A stretch of DNA of 8,012 nt from Nocardioidaceae bacterium (GTDB lineage: Bacteria; Actinomycetota; Actinomycetes; Propionibacteriales; Nocardioidaceae), in the NCBI GenBank assembly GCA_013698435.1, contig JACCVA010000474.1:1-8012 (forward strand). The letters are read 5' to 3'. The stretch's first letter is position 1. Each line of letters begins with the position of its first letter. The position numbers were made by a program, and so were the translations under genes. This document shows, piece by piece, positions 1 through 5,201 of this stretch. The notes beneath the pieces were generated by a model. The model worked only from the letters and a program-made list of their open reading frames with translations, ran no database searches and had not been told where the DNA came from.

Positions 1-635
1 GGCACAGTCGAGATGTCGACCGCCTCGTCGTCAAGGCTGAGCGCCACCGTGGTGAAACCGCGCTCGCCGAGCATCTCCATCGCGTCGCGCCAGGCCTCGA
101 CCCGCGTCCACGGCAGTGAGAACACCGCTCCCATGGAGACCTTGATCGCCCGGCGGTACAACGGGTCGGCGCACCGCGGCGACAACAAGGCGGCGTCGGC
201 GCCGAGTGCGGCCGCGCTGCGAAGGATGGCCCCCACGTTGGCGTGGTCCACGACGTCTTCGAGCACGATGACCCGGCTGGCGTGGCGCAGTACGTCAGCG
301 ACCGTTGGCAGCGGCTGTCGCCGTAGCGAGGCCAGCGCGCCCCGGTGCACGTGGAAACCGGTGATGGTCTCGGCGTCGGCCTCGGAGACGACGTAGCAGG
401 GCACGTCGCCGGCTCGGGCCAGCTCGTCCTCAAGCCCTGCCAGCCAACGCTCGGCCATCAGGAAGGAGCGAGCCTCGAACCCGGCGCCGACACTGCGGCG
501 CACCACCTTTTCGCCCTCGGCGATGAAGAGGCCGTGTGCGCTCTCGAGGCTCTTGCGCAGCGAGGTGTCGCGCAGGCTGCGGTAGTCGTCCAGCCGAGGG
601 TCGGTGGGGTCGTCGATCCGGATCAGCTCCGCCAT
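1..635 (-). CDS. TrmH/SpoU-family RNA 2'-O-methyltransferase, 3' end cut off by window
   Basis: This gene probably transfers a methyl group from S-adenosylmethionine to a ribose 2'-OH in rRNA or tRNA, in the cytoplasm. About 211 residues are visible. Residues 1-100 form the N-terminal substrate-binding part seen in two-domain SpoU proteins, with HGLFIAEGEKVVRR at 34-47. The SPOUT catalytic domain begins near residue 120. Its motif 1 is LEDVVDHANVGAILRS (125-140), with the conserved Asn and Arg, and motif 2 is KVSMGAVFSLPW (165-176). Motif 3, in the C-terminal knot, lies beyond the left edge, so the gene is incomplete by truncation and not visibly broken. The start is uncertain: ATG codons lie in frame at 635, 644 and 647, and none has a clear Shine-Dalgarno. 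I chose 635 because the family-like sequence begins right after it. It follows the siroheme synthase by 42 bp on the same strand. Which RNA is modified cannot be told. Confidence 0.9.
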   Translation of the reverse strand, partial: MAELIRIDDPTDPRLDDYRSLRDTSLRKSLESAHGLFIAEGEKVVRRSVGAGFEARSFLMAERWLAGLEDELARAGDVPCYVVSEADAETITGFHVHRGALASLRRQPLPTVADVLRHASRVIVLEDVVDHANVGAILRSAAALGADAALLSPRCADPLYRRAIKVSMGAVFSLPWTRVEAWRDAMEMLGERGFTTVALSLDDEAVDISTV

Positions 636-677
636 GGCGACCATCATCGCCGGGCTCGGACTCAGCCAGGCGGCGGC

Positions 678-1940
678 TCAACCGGTCAGGTCGTGCCGGC
701 GGCCGTCCTCGAGCAACAACAGGTCGCTGGCGACAGCGACCACGTCGCCGATCACAATGTTGGCCGGCGGCCGGATCTGGTGGCGTTCGACGTCGTCGGC
801 GAGCTTCTCAAGCGTCGTGAAGACGGTGCGCTCGGTCGCCATCGAGCCGTCCTGCACCACCGCGCAGGGTGTCTGCGGCCGGCGGCCGCCCTTGCGCAGG
901 GCCACGGAGATCTCGGCCAGGTGCTTCACCGCCATCAACAACACCACGGTGCCTCGCAACCTGGCCACCGCGTCCCAGTCCACCAGCGACTCGGGGTGTC
1001 CGGGGGGAACGTGCCCGGAGATGACGGTGACGTCGTGGGCGACTCCCCGGTGCGTCACGGGTATTCCTGCCAGCGCGGGCACGGAGAACGCGCTGGTGAT
1101 TCCGGGGACGACCCGGCACGGCACCCCCGCCGCCGCACACTCCTGCACCTCCTCGAAACCGCGGCCGAAGACGTAGGAGTCGCCACCCTTGAAGCGGACG
1201 ACGCTCTTGCCGTGCCGCGCCCGGTCGAGGATCAGCGCGTTGATCGACTCCTGGCTGGCCGCCCGTCCCCGGGGCAGCTTGGTGGCGTCGATGATCTCGA
1301 CGTCGGGTGACAGCTCGGCGAGCAGGGCCTGCGGCGCCAGCCGGTCGGCGATGACGACGTCCGCCTCCTGCAGCGCGCGGCGGCCGGCGACGGTAATCAG
1401 CTCGGGGTCTCCCGGGCCGCCCCCGACGAGGGTCACCCCCGGCGTACGCGTCTGGTCGGTGCGGGCGACGATCTCGCCGCTGCGCAGCCGGTTCAGAATC
1501 TCGTCGCGCACCGACGCCGAGCGCCGGGGGTCGCGGTTGCCGAGCACGGCGACCGTCAGCGGGCCGTGGTGCCCGACCGCCGGGGTCCAGGCGGTCGCAG
1601 CGTCGCCGTCGTCGCTGCGGACACAGAAGATCCGGCGCTCGTCGGCGTCGTGCGACACCTGCCGGTTGACCGCGGGGACGTCGGTCGCCACCACGACATA
1701 CCAGGCGCCGTCGAGGTCGGACGACGTGTACGGTCGAGCCGTCCAGGTGATCTCGCCGGACAACGCGTGCCCCTCGACGGCTGGCGTCGTCTCCGGCGAC
1801 ACGACCTCGACAACCGCGCCGGCTGCCACCAGAGCCGGCAACCGTCGCTGGGCCACTCGGCCGCCCCCGACGACGACGACACGGCGGCCGGCCAGGCGAA
1901 GACCGGCCGGGTACGGCGAGGGGTCGTGGTGGGCGGGCAT
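678..1940 (-). CDS. cobA: Fused siroheme synthase / uroporphyrinogen-III C-methyltransferase (CysG-type, actinobacterial short form)
   Basis: This is a 420 aa cytoplasmic bifunctional enzyme. The C-terminal half methylates uroporphyrinogen III at C2 and C7 with SAM to give precorrin-2. The N-terminal half is the NAD-dependent precorrin-2 dehydrogenase, which in CysG also inserts iron to give siroheme, the cofactor of sulfite and nitrite reductases. Residues 17-150 hold a Rossmann fold with GGGRVAQRR (25-33) and the ATD motif (85-87) that matches the catalytic Asp region of CysG/Met8. The SUMT domain runs from about 168 to 405: GGGPGDPELIT (173-183), GGDSYVFGRG (252-261), PGITSAFSVPALAGIPVTHR (279-298) and PPANIVIGDVV (391-401). 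The protein is shorter than the roughly 457 aa of enterobacterial CysG, because the helical dimerisation segment between the halves is reduced to about 20 residues. Short forms are usual in actinobacteria. The GGDP motif residue is Ser here. The ATG at 1940 has no Shine-Dalgarno but has a -10-like hexamer 6 nt upstream. It is divergent from the PEBP gene. Confidence 0.95.
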   Translation of the reverse strand: MPAHHDPSPYPAGLRLAGRRVVVVGGGRVAQRRLPALVAAGAVVEVVSPETTPAVEGHALSGEITWTARPYTSSDLDGAWYVVVATDVPAVNRQVSHDADERRIFCVRSDDGDAATAWTPAVGHHGPLTVAVLGNRDPRRSASVRDEILNRLRSGEIVARTDQTRTPGVTLVGGGPGDPELITVAGRRALQEADVVIADRLAPQALLAELSPDVEIIDATKLPRGRAASQESINALILDRARHGKSVVRFKGGDSYVFGRGFEEVQECAAAGVPCRVVPGITSAFSVPALAGIPVTHRGVAHDVTVISGHVPPGHPESLVDWDAVARLRGTVVLLMAVKHLAEISVALRKGGRRPQTPCAVVQDGSMATERTVFTTLEKLADDVERHQIRPPANIVIGDVVAVASDLLLLEDGRRHDLTG

Positions 1941-1946
1941 CGAGTC

Positions 1947-1952
1947 ACGGTA
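1947..1952 (-). promoter_or_regulatory. Putative -10 element of a leaderless siroheme synthase transcript
   Basis: Read on the minus strand, the hexamer is TACCGT, which fits the actinobacterial TANNNT -10 pattern. Exactly 6 nt separate it from the ATG at 1940, so transcription would be expected to begin at or next to the A of the start codon. No convincing -35 element is seen 16-18 nt upstream. No Shine-Dalgarno precedes the ATG, which agrees with leaderless translation. This rests on sequence pattern alone. Confidence 0.4.
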
Positions 1953-1998
1953 TGTCGGCGGCCGCGCAGCAGCCGGCCCATCTCACGAGGCGGATCGC

Positions 1999-2026
1999 TT
2001 GACTCCGTGGGAGTGCGGGCCAAGAT
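1999..2026 (+). promoter_or_regulatory. Putative promoter of the PEBP gene, placed for a leaderless mRNA
   Basis: A -35-like TTGACT (1999-2004) is followed after 16 nt by a -10-like CAAGAT (2021-2026). The -10 keeps the important A2 and T6 positions but is otherwise weak. The ATG at 2033 begins 6 nt after the -10, which puts the expected transcription start on the start codon itself. The spacer contains a short dyad, ACTCC-GTG-GGAGT (2002-2014). It could be a protein-binding site, but arms of 5 bp also arise often by chance. The G-rich GGGAG at 2009-2013 is about 20 nt from the ATG, too far to act as a ribosome-binding site. Confidence 0.5.
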
Positions 2027-2032
2027 GGTGCC

Positions 2033-2554
2033 ATGAGCCTCCAGCGAACCATTGCCGAAGACCCGTACGCCAAGCTGCCGCAGGTTCCTGCGTTCAGGGT
2101 GACCAGCAACGACATCGTGGACGGCGACCCACTCCAGGACGCCCAGGTCGCAGACAAAGGGAAAACGTCACCCCACCTGTCCTGGAGCGGTTTCCCCGAG
2201 GCGACCAAGAGCTTCGTCGTCACCTGCTTCGACCCGGATGCGCCCACCCCATCCGGCTTCTGGCACTGGGTCGCCGTCGACATCCCGGCCGATGTGACGG
2301 AGCTCCCTACCGGCGCCGCGGCAGACGGCATGCCCGACGGGGCCCTGCAGATCCGCAACGACACCGGCGAAGCCGGTTTCGCCGGGGCCGCACCGCCGGA
2401 GGGCGACCACCCGCACCGCTACTACTTCACCGTGCACGCAGTCAGCGAGGAGAAGCTGGGCGTCGATGCAGACGCCACTGCTGCAGTGGTCTCGTTCAAC
2501 CTCGCCTTCAAGACGTTGGCCCGGGCGCAGCTGGTGGGTACCTACCAGCACTGA
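2033..2554 (+). CDS. YbhB/YbcL-family (PEBP, Raf kinase inhibitor-like) protein
   Basis: This is a 173 aa soluble protein of the phosphatidylethanolamine-binding protein family. No signal peptide is visible, so it probably stays in the cytoplasm. The ligand-pocket signature is present: CFDPDAPTPSGFWHW at 65-79, with Asp67 and His78 as the usual anion-site residues, and HRYYFTVHAV at 128-137. The Gly/Pro segment GFAGAAPP (115-122) precedes the HRY motif, as is typical. Length and motif order match bacterial YbhB/YbcL proteins, whose cellular role is not settled; binding of small anionic or phospholipid-like ligands is inferred from the fold. The ATG at 2033 is chosen because the N-terminal family sequence begins there and a promoter-like sequence ends 6 nt upstream. 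It is divergent from the siroheme synthase gene and ends 25 bp before the first ABC permease, so read-through into the exporter genes is possible. Confidence 0.93.
   Translation: MSLQRTIAEDPYAKLPQVPAFRVTSNDIVDGDPLQDAQVADKGKTSPHLSWSGFPEATKSFVVTCFDPDAPTPSGFWHWVAVDIPADVTELPTGAAADGMPDGALQIRNDTGEAGFAGAAPPEGDHPHRYYFTVHAVSEEKLGVDADATAAVVSFNLAFKTLARAQLVGTYQH
2530..2549. repeat. Near-perfect 20 bp palindrome at the 3' end of the PEBP gene
   Basis: The left arm GCTGGTGGGT (2530-2539) is the reverse complement of the right arm ACCTACCAGC (2540-2549) except at one position, which would be a G-U pair in RNA. There is no spacer in DNA; as RNA it would fold with a four-base loop. It covers the last codons of the PEBP gene, ends two bases before the TGA at 2552, and lies 30 bp upstream of the GTG start of the ABC operon. 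It could be an operator for the exporter genes, an mRNA hairpin protecting the PEBP 3' end, or chance. No T-run follows, so it is not a classical intrinsic terminator. Confidence 0.55.
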
Positions 2555-2565
2555 GACGCAGATGG

Positions 2566-2571
2566 CAGACT
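2566..2571 (+). promoter_or_regulatory. Weak -10-like hexamer upstream of the ABC exporter operon
   Basis: CAGACT lies 8 nt before the GTG at 2580 and keeps the A2 and T6 positions of a -10 element. No good -35 hexamer is seen; the expected -35 zone (about 2543-2549) falls on the right arm of the 20 bp palindrome. The start codon has no Shine-Dalgarno, so a leaderless or near-leaderless transcript is possible. The support is slight. Confidence 0.22.
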
Positions 2572-2579
2572 GAACCGTT

Positions 2580-3392
2580 GTGCGCGCGACGGGGTCTCTT
2601 TGGTTCGCCGTTGCCCAGCGCAGCTTCCGGCGTTACTCGACCTACCGCGCGGCCACCCTCGCCGGCATCTTCACCAACTGCGTCTTCGGGCTGATCTTCT
2701 GCTTCGTCTACATCGCAGTGTGGAACCAGAACCCGGATGCGGGCGGCTACGACCGTACTGACGCGATCACCTACGTCTGGCTCGGTCAGGCGATGATCAT
2801 GACGGTCGCGGTCTGGAACGGCGGCGCGACCGACGACCTGGCCGCGCGTATCAAGTCCGGCGACGTTGCGGTCGACCTGTACCGCCCCGTGAACCTGCTC
2901 GGCTGGTACCTCGCCAGCGACCTCGGCCGCGCCCTCTTCCACCTCCTGACACGTGGCGTAGCGCCGACGGTGTTCGGAGCAGTGATCTTCGACCTCCGCT
3001 ACCCGGCGAGCACCCTCACCTGGGTCCAGTTCGCGGTCTCGGCGGTGCTGGCGGTCACGGTCAGCTTCGGCGTCCGCATGCTCGTGTCGGCCAGCGCGTT
3101 CTGGCTTCTCGACGACACGGGCATCAAGAACCTCGCCGCTGTCCTCGCGATGTTCTTCTCCGGGCTCGTCGTGCCGCTGGTGCTCTTCCCCGGCTGGACC
3201 CGTGACCTCGCGTCGGTGCTGCCCTGGGCGTCGTACCTCCAGGTGCCGGCCGACATCTGGCTGGGCAAGCATGTCGGCGGCGATGCCTGGATGGCATTGG
3301 GCTTCCAGGCCTTGTGGACCCTGGTTCTGTTGGCGTTCTGCCACGGGGTCCTGCAGCTGGCGAACCGCAAGGTCGTGGTGCAAGGTGGCTGA
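2580..3392 (+). CDS. ABC-2 type exporter permease, COG4587-like
   Basis: This 270 aa integral membrane protein is one of two membrane subunits of an ABC exporter. Six membrane spans can be drawn at roughly 25-47, 62-80, 112-138, 147-170, 185-205 and 238-260. The segment SGDVAVDLYRPVNLLGWYLA (93-112), between the second and third spans, is the cytoplasmic family hallmark (a Gly-x-h-x-x-x-L-x-R-P pattern). The GTG at 2580 is chosen because the basic, amphipathic N-terminus typical of the family (residues 9-24, AVAQRSFRR...) starts just after it. No Shine-Dalgarno is visible. The gene is followed by a second permease that overlaps it by 8 bp, then by an ATPase, giving a complete two-permease, one-ATPase exporter. 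Distant relatives are called daunorubicin-resistance-like, but that gives no guide to the substrate. The family call is firm; the substrate is unknown. Confidence 0.92.
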   Translation: MRATGSLWFAVAQRSFRRYSTYRAATLAGIFTNCVFGLIFCFVYIAVWNQNPDAGGYDRTDAITYVWLGQAMIMTVAVWNGGATDDLAARIKSGDVAVDLYRPVNLLGWYLASDLGRALFHLLTRGVAPTVFGAVIFDLRYPASTLTWVQFAVSAVLAVTVSFGVRMLVSASAFWLLDDTGIKNLAAVLAMFFSGLVVPLVLFPGWTRDLASVLPWASYLQVPADIWLGKHVGGDAWMALGFQALWTLVLLAFCHGVLQLANRKVVVQGG

Positions 3393-4200
3393 GCGCCTCG
3401 TGGCGAACGCACGGGCGTACCTGCTGCTCGCCCGGATGTGGATCCGGGTGTCGATGAGCTACCGGACGTCGTTCGTCGTCTTGACGATCGGCCAGTTCCT
3501 CATCAGCGGCCTCGACTTCGTGGCGATCGTGCTGATGTTCACCAACATCGACGCACTCGGCGGGTTCTCCCTCACCGAGATCGCCTTCCTGTACGGCGGC
3601 TCCACGCTCTGCCTGGGCCTCGCCGACCTGATCCTCGGCAACATCGAACGACTCGGCCGACGGATCCGGCTGGGCACGCTCGACGCGATGATGGTCCGAC
3701 CGGTGTCGGTCTACGTGCAGATGTGCGCCGACGAGTTCGCGCTCCGCCGGCTGGGCCGCATCACCCAGGGCGGGCTGGTGTTCGCCTGGGCCGTACACGC
3801 CCTCGACATCGACTGGACGGCTGCAAGGCTCGCGATGGTGCCGTACCTGCTCGTGTTCGGCACCGCCATCTTCCTAGCGATCTTCACCATGGGGGCGGCG
3901 GTGCAGTTCTGGACCGCGGACTCCTCGGAGCTTGCCAACGCCTTCACGTACGGTGGCAGCACGCTCGCCCAGTTCCCGATGACGATCTACCCCACCGAGG
4001 CGATCAAGGCGTTGACCTTCGTCATCCCGATCACGTTCGTCAACTGGTACCCGAGCCTCTTCATCCTCGACCGGTCCGACCCGCTCGGCCTGCCGGGCGC
4101 CGTCCGGTTCGGCGGACCGGTGGTCGCTGCACTGCTCGCCGCGATGGCTGCCGGCATCTGGCGCACCGGCATCCGCCACTACCGATCGACCGGGAGCTGA
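3385..4200 (+). CDS. ABC-2 type exporter permease, COG3694-like
   Basis: This is the second membrane subunit of the exporter, 271 aa from GTG 3385, close to the 270 aa of its partner. Spans are likely at about 29-54, 65-86, 125-142, 151-175, 207-227 and 242-260. The cytoplasmic signature GTLDAMMVRPVSVYVQMCAD (97-116) followed by FALRRLGR (118-125) is the counterpart of the Arg-Pro motif in the first permease and typical of this family. The reading frame is open further upstream, but that stretch overlaps the preceding permease. The GTG at 3385 gives the expected N-terminus and an 8 bp overlap with the upstream stop, which suggests translational coupling. A second in-frame GTG at 3400 is a possible alternative that would shorten the protein by 5 residues. 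It forms a heteromeric channel with the upstream permease, by analogy with the family. Confidence 0.9.
   Translation: MAERLVANARAYLLLARMWIRVSMSYRTSFVVLTIGQFLISGLDFVAIVLMFTNIDALGGFSLTEIAFLYGGSTLCLGLADLILGNIERLGRRIRLGTLDAMMVRPVSVYVQMCADEFALRRLGRITQGGLVFAWAVHALDIDWTAARLAMVPYLLVFGTAIFLAIFTMGAAVQFWTADSSELANAFTYGGSTLAQFPMTIYPTEAIKALTFVIPITFVNWYPSLFILDRSDPLGLPGAVRFGGPVVAALLAAMAAGIWRTGIRHYRSTGS
4192..4196 (+). promoter_or_regulatory. Shine-Dalgarno that favours the ATPase start at 4208
   Basis: GGGAG lies in the last codons of the second permease, 11 nt before the ATG at 4208. For the other in-frame ATG at 4214 the spacing would be 17 nt, which is too long. This is the clearest ribosome-binding site in the window, which fits a gene translated from inside an operon. 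Confidence 0.5.
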
Positions 4201-4207
4201 CGCCGCG

Positions 4208-5170
4208 ATGTCGATGATCGAGGTGCGCGACGTGTCACGGTCGTTCGTGCTACGCCGCAGGAGCGGCCGGTGGCGGCGGACAGCCCACACCGTCCACGCC
4301 GTGAGCGGCCTCTCCTTCACGGTCGAGCCCGGCGAGATGGTCGGCTACATCGGTCCCAACGGTGCGGGCAAGTCCACCACCATCAAGATGCTGACCGGCA
4401 TCTTGGTGCCCACCGGCGGCACGCTGACGGTCGCCGGGCTCACCCCGTACGTCGAGCGCACTCAGCTGGCCCAGCGCATCGGCGTCGTCTTCGGCCAGCG
4501 GACTGCGCTGTGGTGGGACCTGCCACTGCGAGACTCCTACGAGCTGCTGCAGCGGATCTACCGGATCCCGCCAGCGCGCTACCGCACGAACATGGCGACG
4601 TTCACCGAGCTGCTCGACCTGGCCGAGCTGCTGGACACCCCTGTGCGCCAGCTGTCCCTCGGGCAGCGGATGCGCGGCGACATCGCGGCCGCGCTGCTGC
4701 ACGACCCCGACGTCGTCTATCTCGACGAGCCCACCATCGGGTTGGACGTGGTGAGCAAGTCCAAGCTGCGCGAGTTCCTGCGGCAGACCAACCGCGAGCG
4801 TGGGCTCACGGTCATCTTGACGACGCATGATCTCCACGACATCGAGCAGCTGTGCTCGCGGGTGATGGTGATCGACCACGGCCGCCTCGTCTTCGACGGT
4901 GACCTTGCGGCCTTGCACGCGGTGGGAGGGGCCCGGCGCACGCTGGTGGTCGATCTCAGCGAGCCCACCGACCCGATCACGATCCCCGGCGCGGAGACGG
5001 TCAAGGTCGAGGGGCCACGGCAGTGGCTCGCCTTCCCCGCCGAGGCGAGCGCGGCCCCGCTCGTGGCGGCCGTCGCCGCCGCTCACGACATCGCGGACCT
5101 GTCCATCCTCGAGCCCGACATCGAAGACGTCATCACCCGCATCTACACAAGCACGCCTCCCCCGGGCTGA
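4208..5170 (+). CDS. ABC exporter ATP-binding subunit, COG4586-like
   Basis: This 320 aa nucleotide-binding subunit powers the two permeases encoded just upstream. All ATPase motifs are intact: Walker A GPNGAGKST (49-57), Q-loop Gln97 in VVFGQR, signature LSLGQ (149-153), Walker B VVYLDEP (169-175) with Glu174 as the catalytic base, and the H-loop His207 in TTHD. The FGQRTALWWDLP stretch after the Q-loop (95-106) and a basic insertion before Walker A (RRRSGRWRR, 16-24) are features of the COG4586 group, related to NatA and DrrA. A C-terminal domain of about 80 residues (240-320) ends with the EPDIEDVITRIY motif (302-313) that closes many DrrA-type ATPases. It begins 7 bp after the second permease, so the three genes almost certainly share one mRNA. 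Export is inferred from the family; the cargo (drug, lipid, polysaccharide or other) is not shown. Confidence 0.95.
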   Translation: MSMIEVRDVSRSFVLRRRSGRWRRTAHTVHAVSGLSFTVEPGEMVGYIGPNGAGKSTTIKMLTGILVPTGGTLTVAGLTPYVERTQLAQRIGVVFGQRTALWWDLPLRDSYELLQRIYRIPPARYRTNMATFTELLDLAELLDTPVRQLSLGQRMRGDIAAALLHDPDVVYLDEPTIGLDVVSKSKLREFLRQTNRERGLTVILTTHDLHDIEQLCSRVMVIDHGRLVFDGDLAALHAVGGARRTLVVDLSEPTDPITIPGAETVKVEGPRQWLAFPAEASAAPLVAAVAAAHDIADLSILEPDIEDVITRIYTSTPPPG

Positions 5171-5194
5171 CTCGAACGACACCCACGGCACACT
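5167..5194 (+). promoter_or_regulatory. Weak promoter-like sequence before the hydrolase gene
   Basis: CTGACT (5167-5172), 16 nt, then CACACT (5189-5194), which ends 7 nt before the ATG at 5202. The spacing copies the promoter-like sequence before the PEBP gene, and there is no Shine-Dalgarno, so an own leaderless transcript is possible. Both hexamers match consensus poorly, and read-through from the exporter operon is equally likely. Confidence 0.25.
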
Positions 5195-5201
5195 GGTCGA
5201 C

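Noticed and set aside
345..1310. Long plus-strand open frames opposite the RNA methyltransferase and siroheme synthase genes
   Set aside because: They are antisense shadows of two well-recognised genes. The translations are rich in Arg, Ala, Gly and His and show no family motif, as is common in high-GC DNA.
1189..2694. A 501-codon plus-strand open frame crossing the divergent promoter and the PEBP gene
   Set aside because: It overlaps the siroheme synthase in antisense and the PEBP gene in another frame. Its composition is Arg/Pro/Ser-rich with no recognisable domain.
2508..3383. A 291-codon minus-strand open frame opposite the first ABC permease
   Set aside because: Its translation is a highly charged Glu/Asp/Arg/His sequence, a typical antisense of a membrane-protein gene in GC-rich DNA. 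The plus strand encodes a clear ABC-2 permease.
3202..3384. An N-terminal extension of the second permease, since the frame is open from 3202
   Set aside because: It lies wholly inside the first permease gene in another frame and is Arg/Ser/Cys/Trp-rich. The family-like protein begins at the GTG at 3385.
4899..5201. An N-terminal extension of the alpha/beta hydrolase, since the frame is open from 4899
   Set aside because: The stretch overlaps the ATPase C-terminal domain, is Ser/Arg/Pro-rich and has no hydrolase similarity. The ATG at 5202 gives the normal length.
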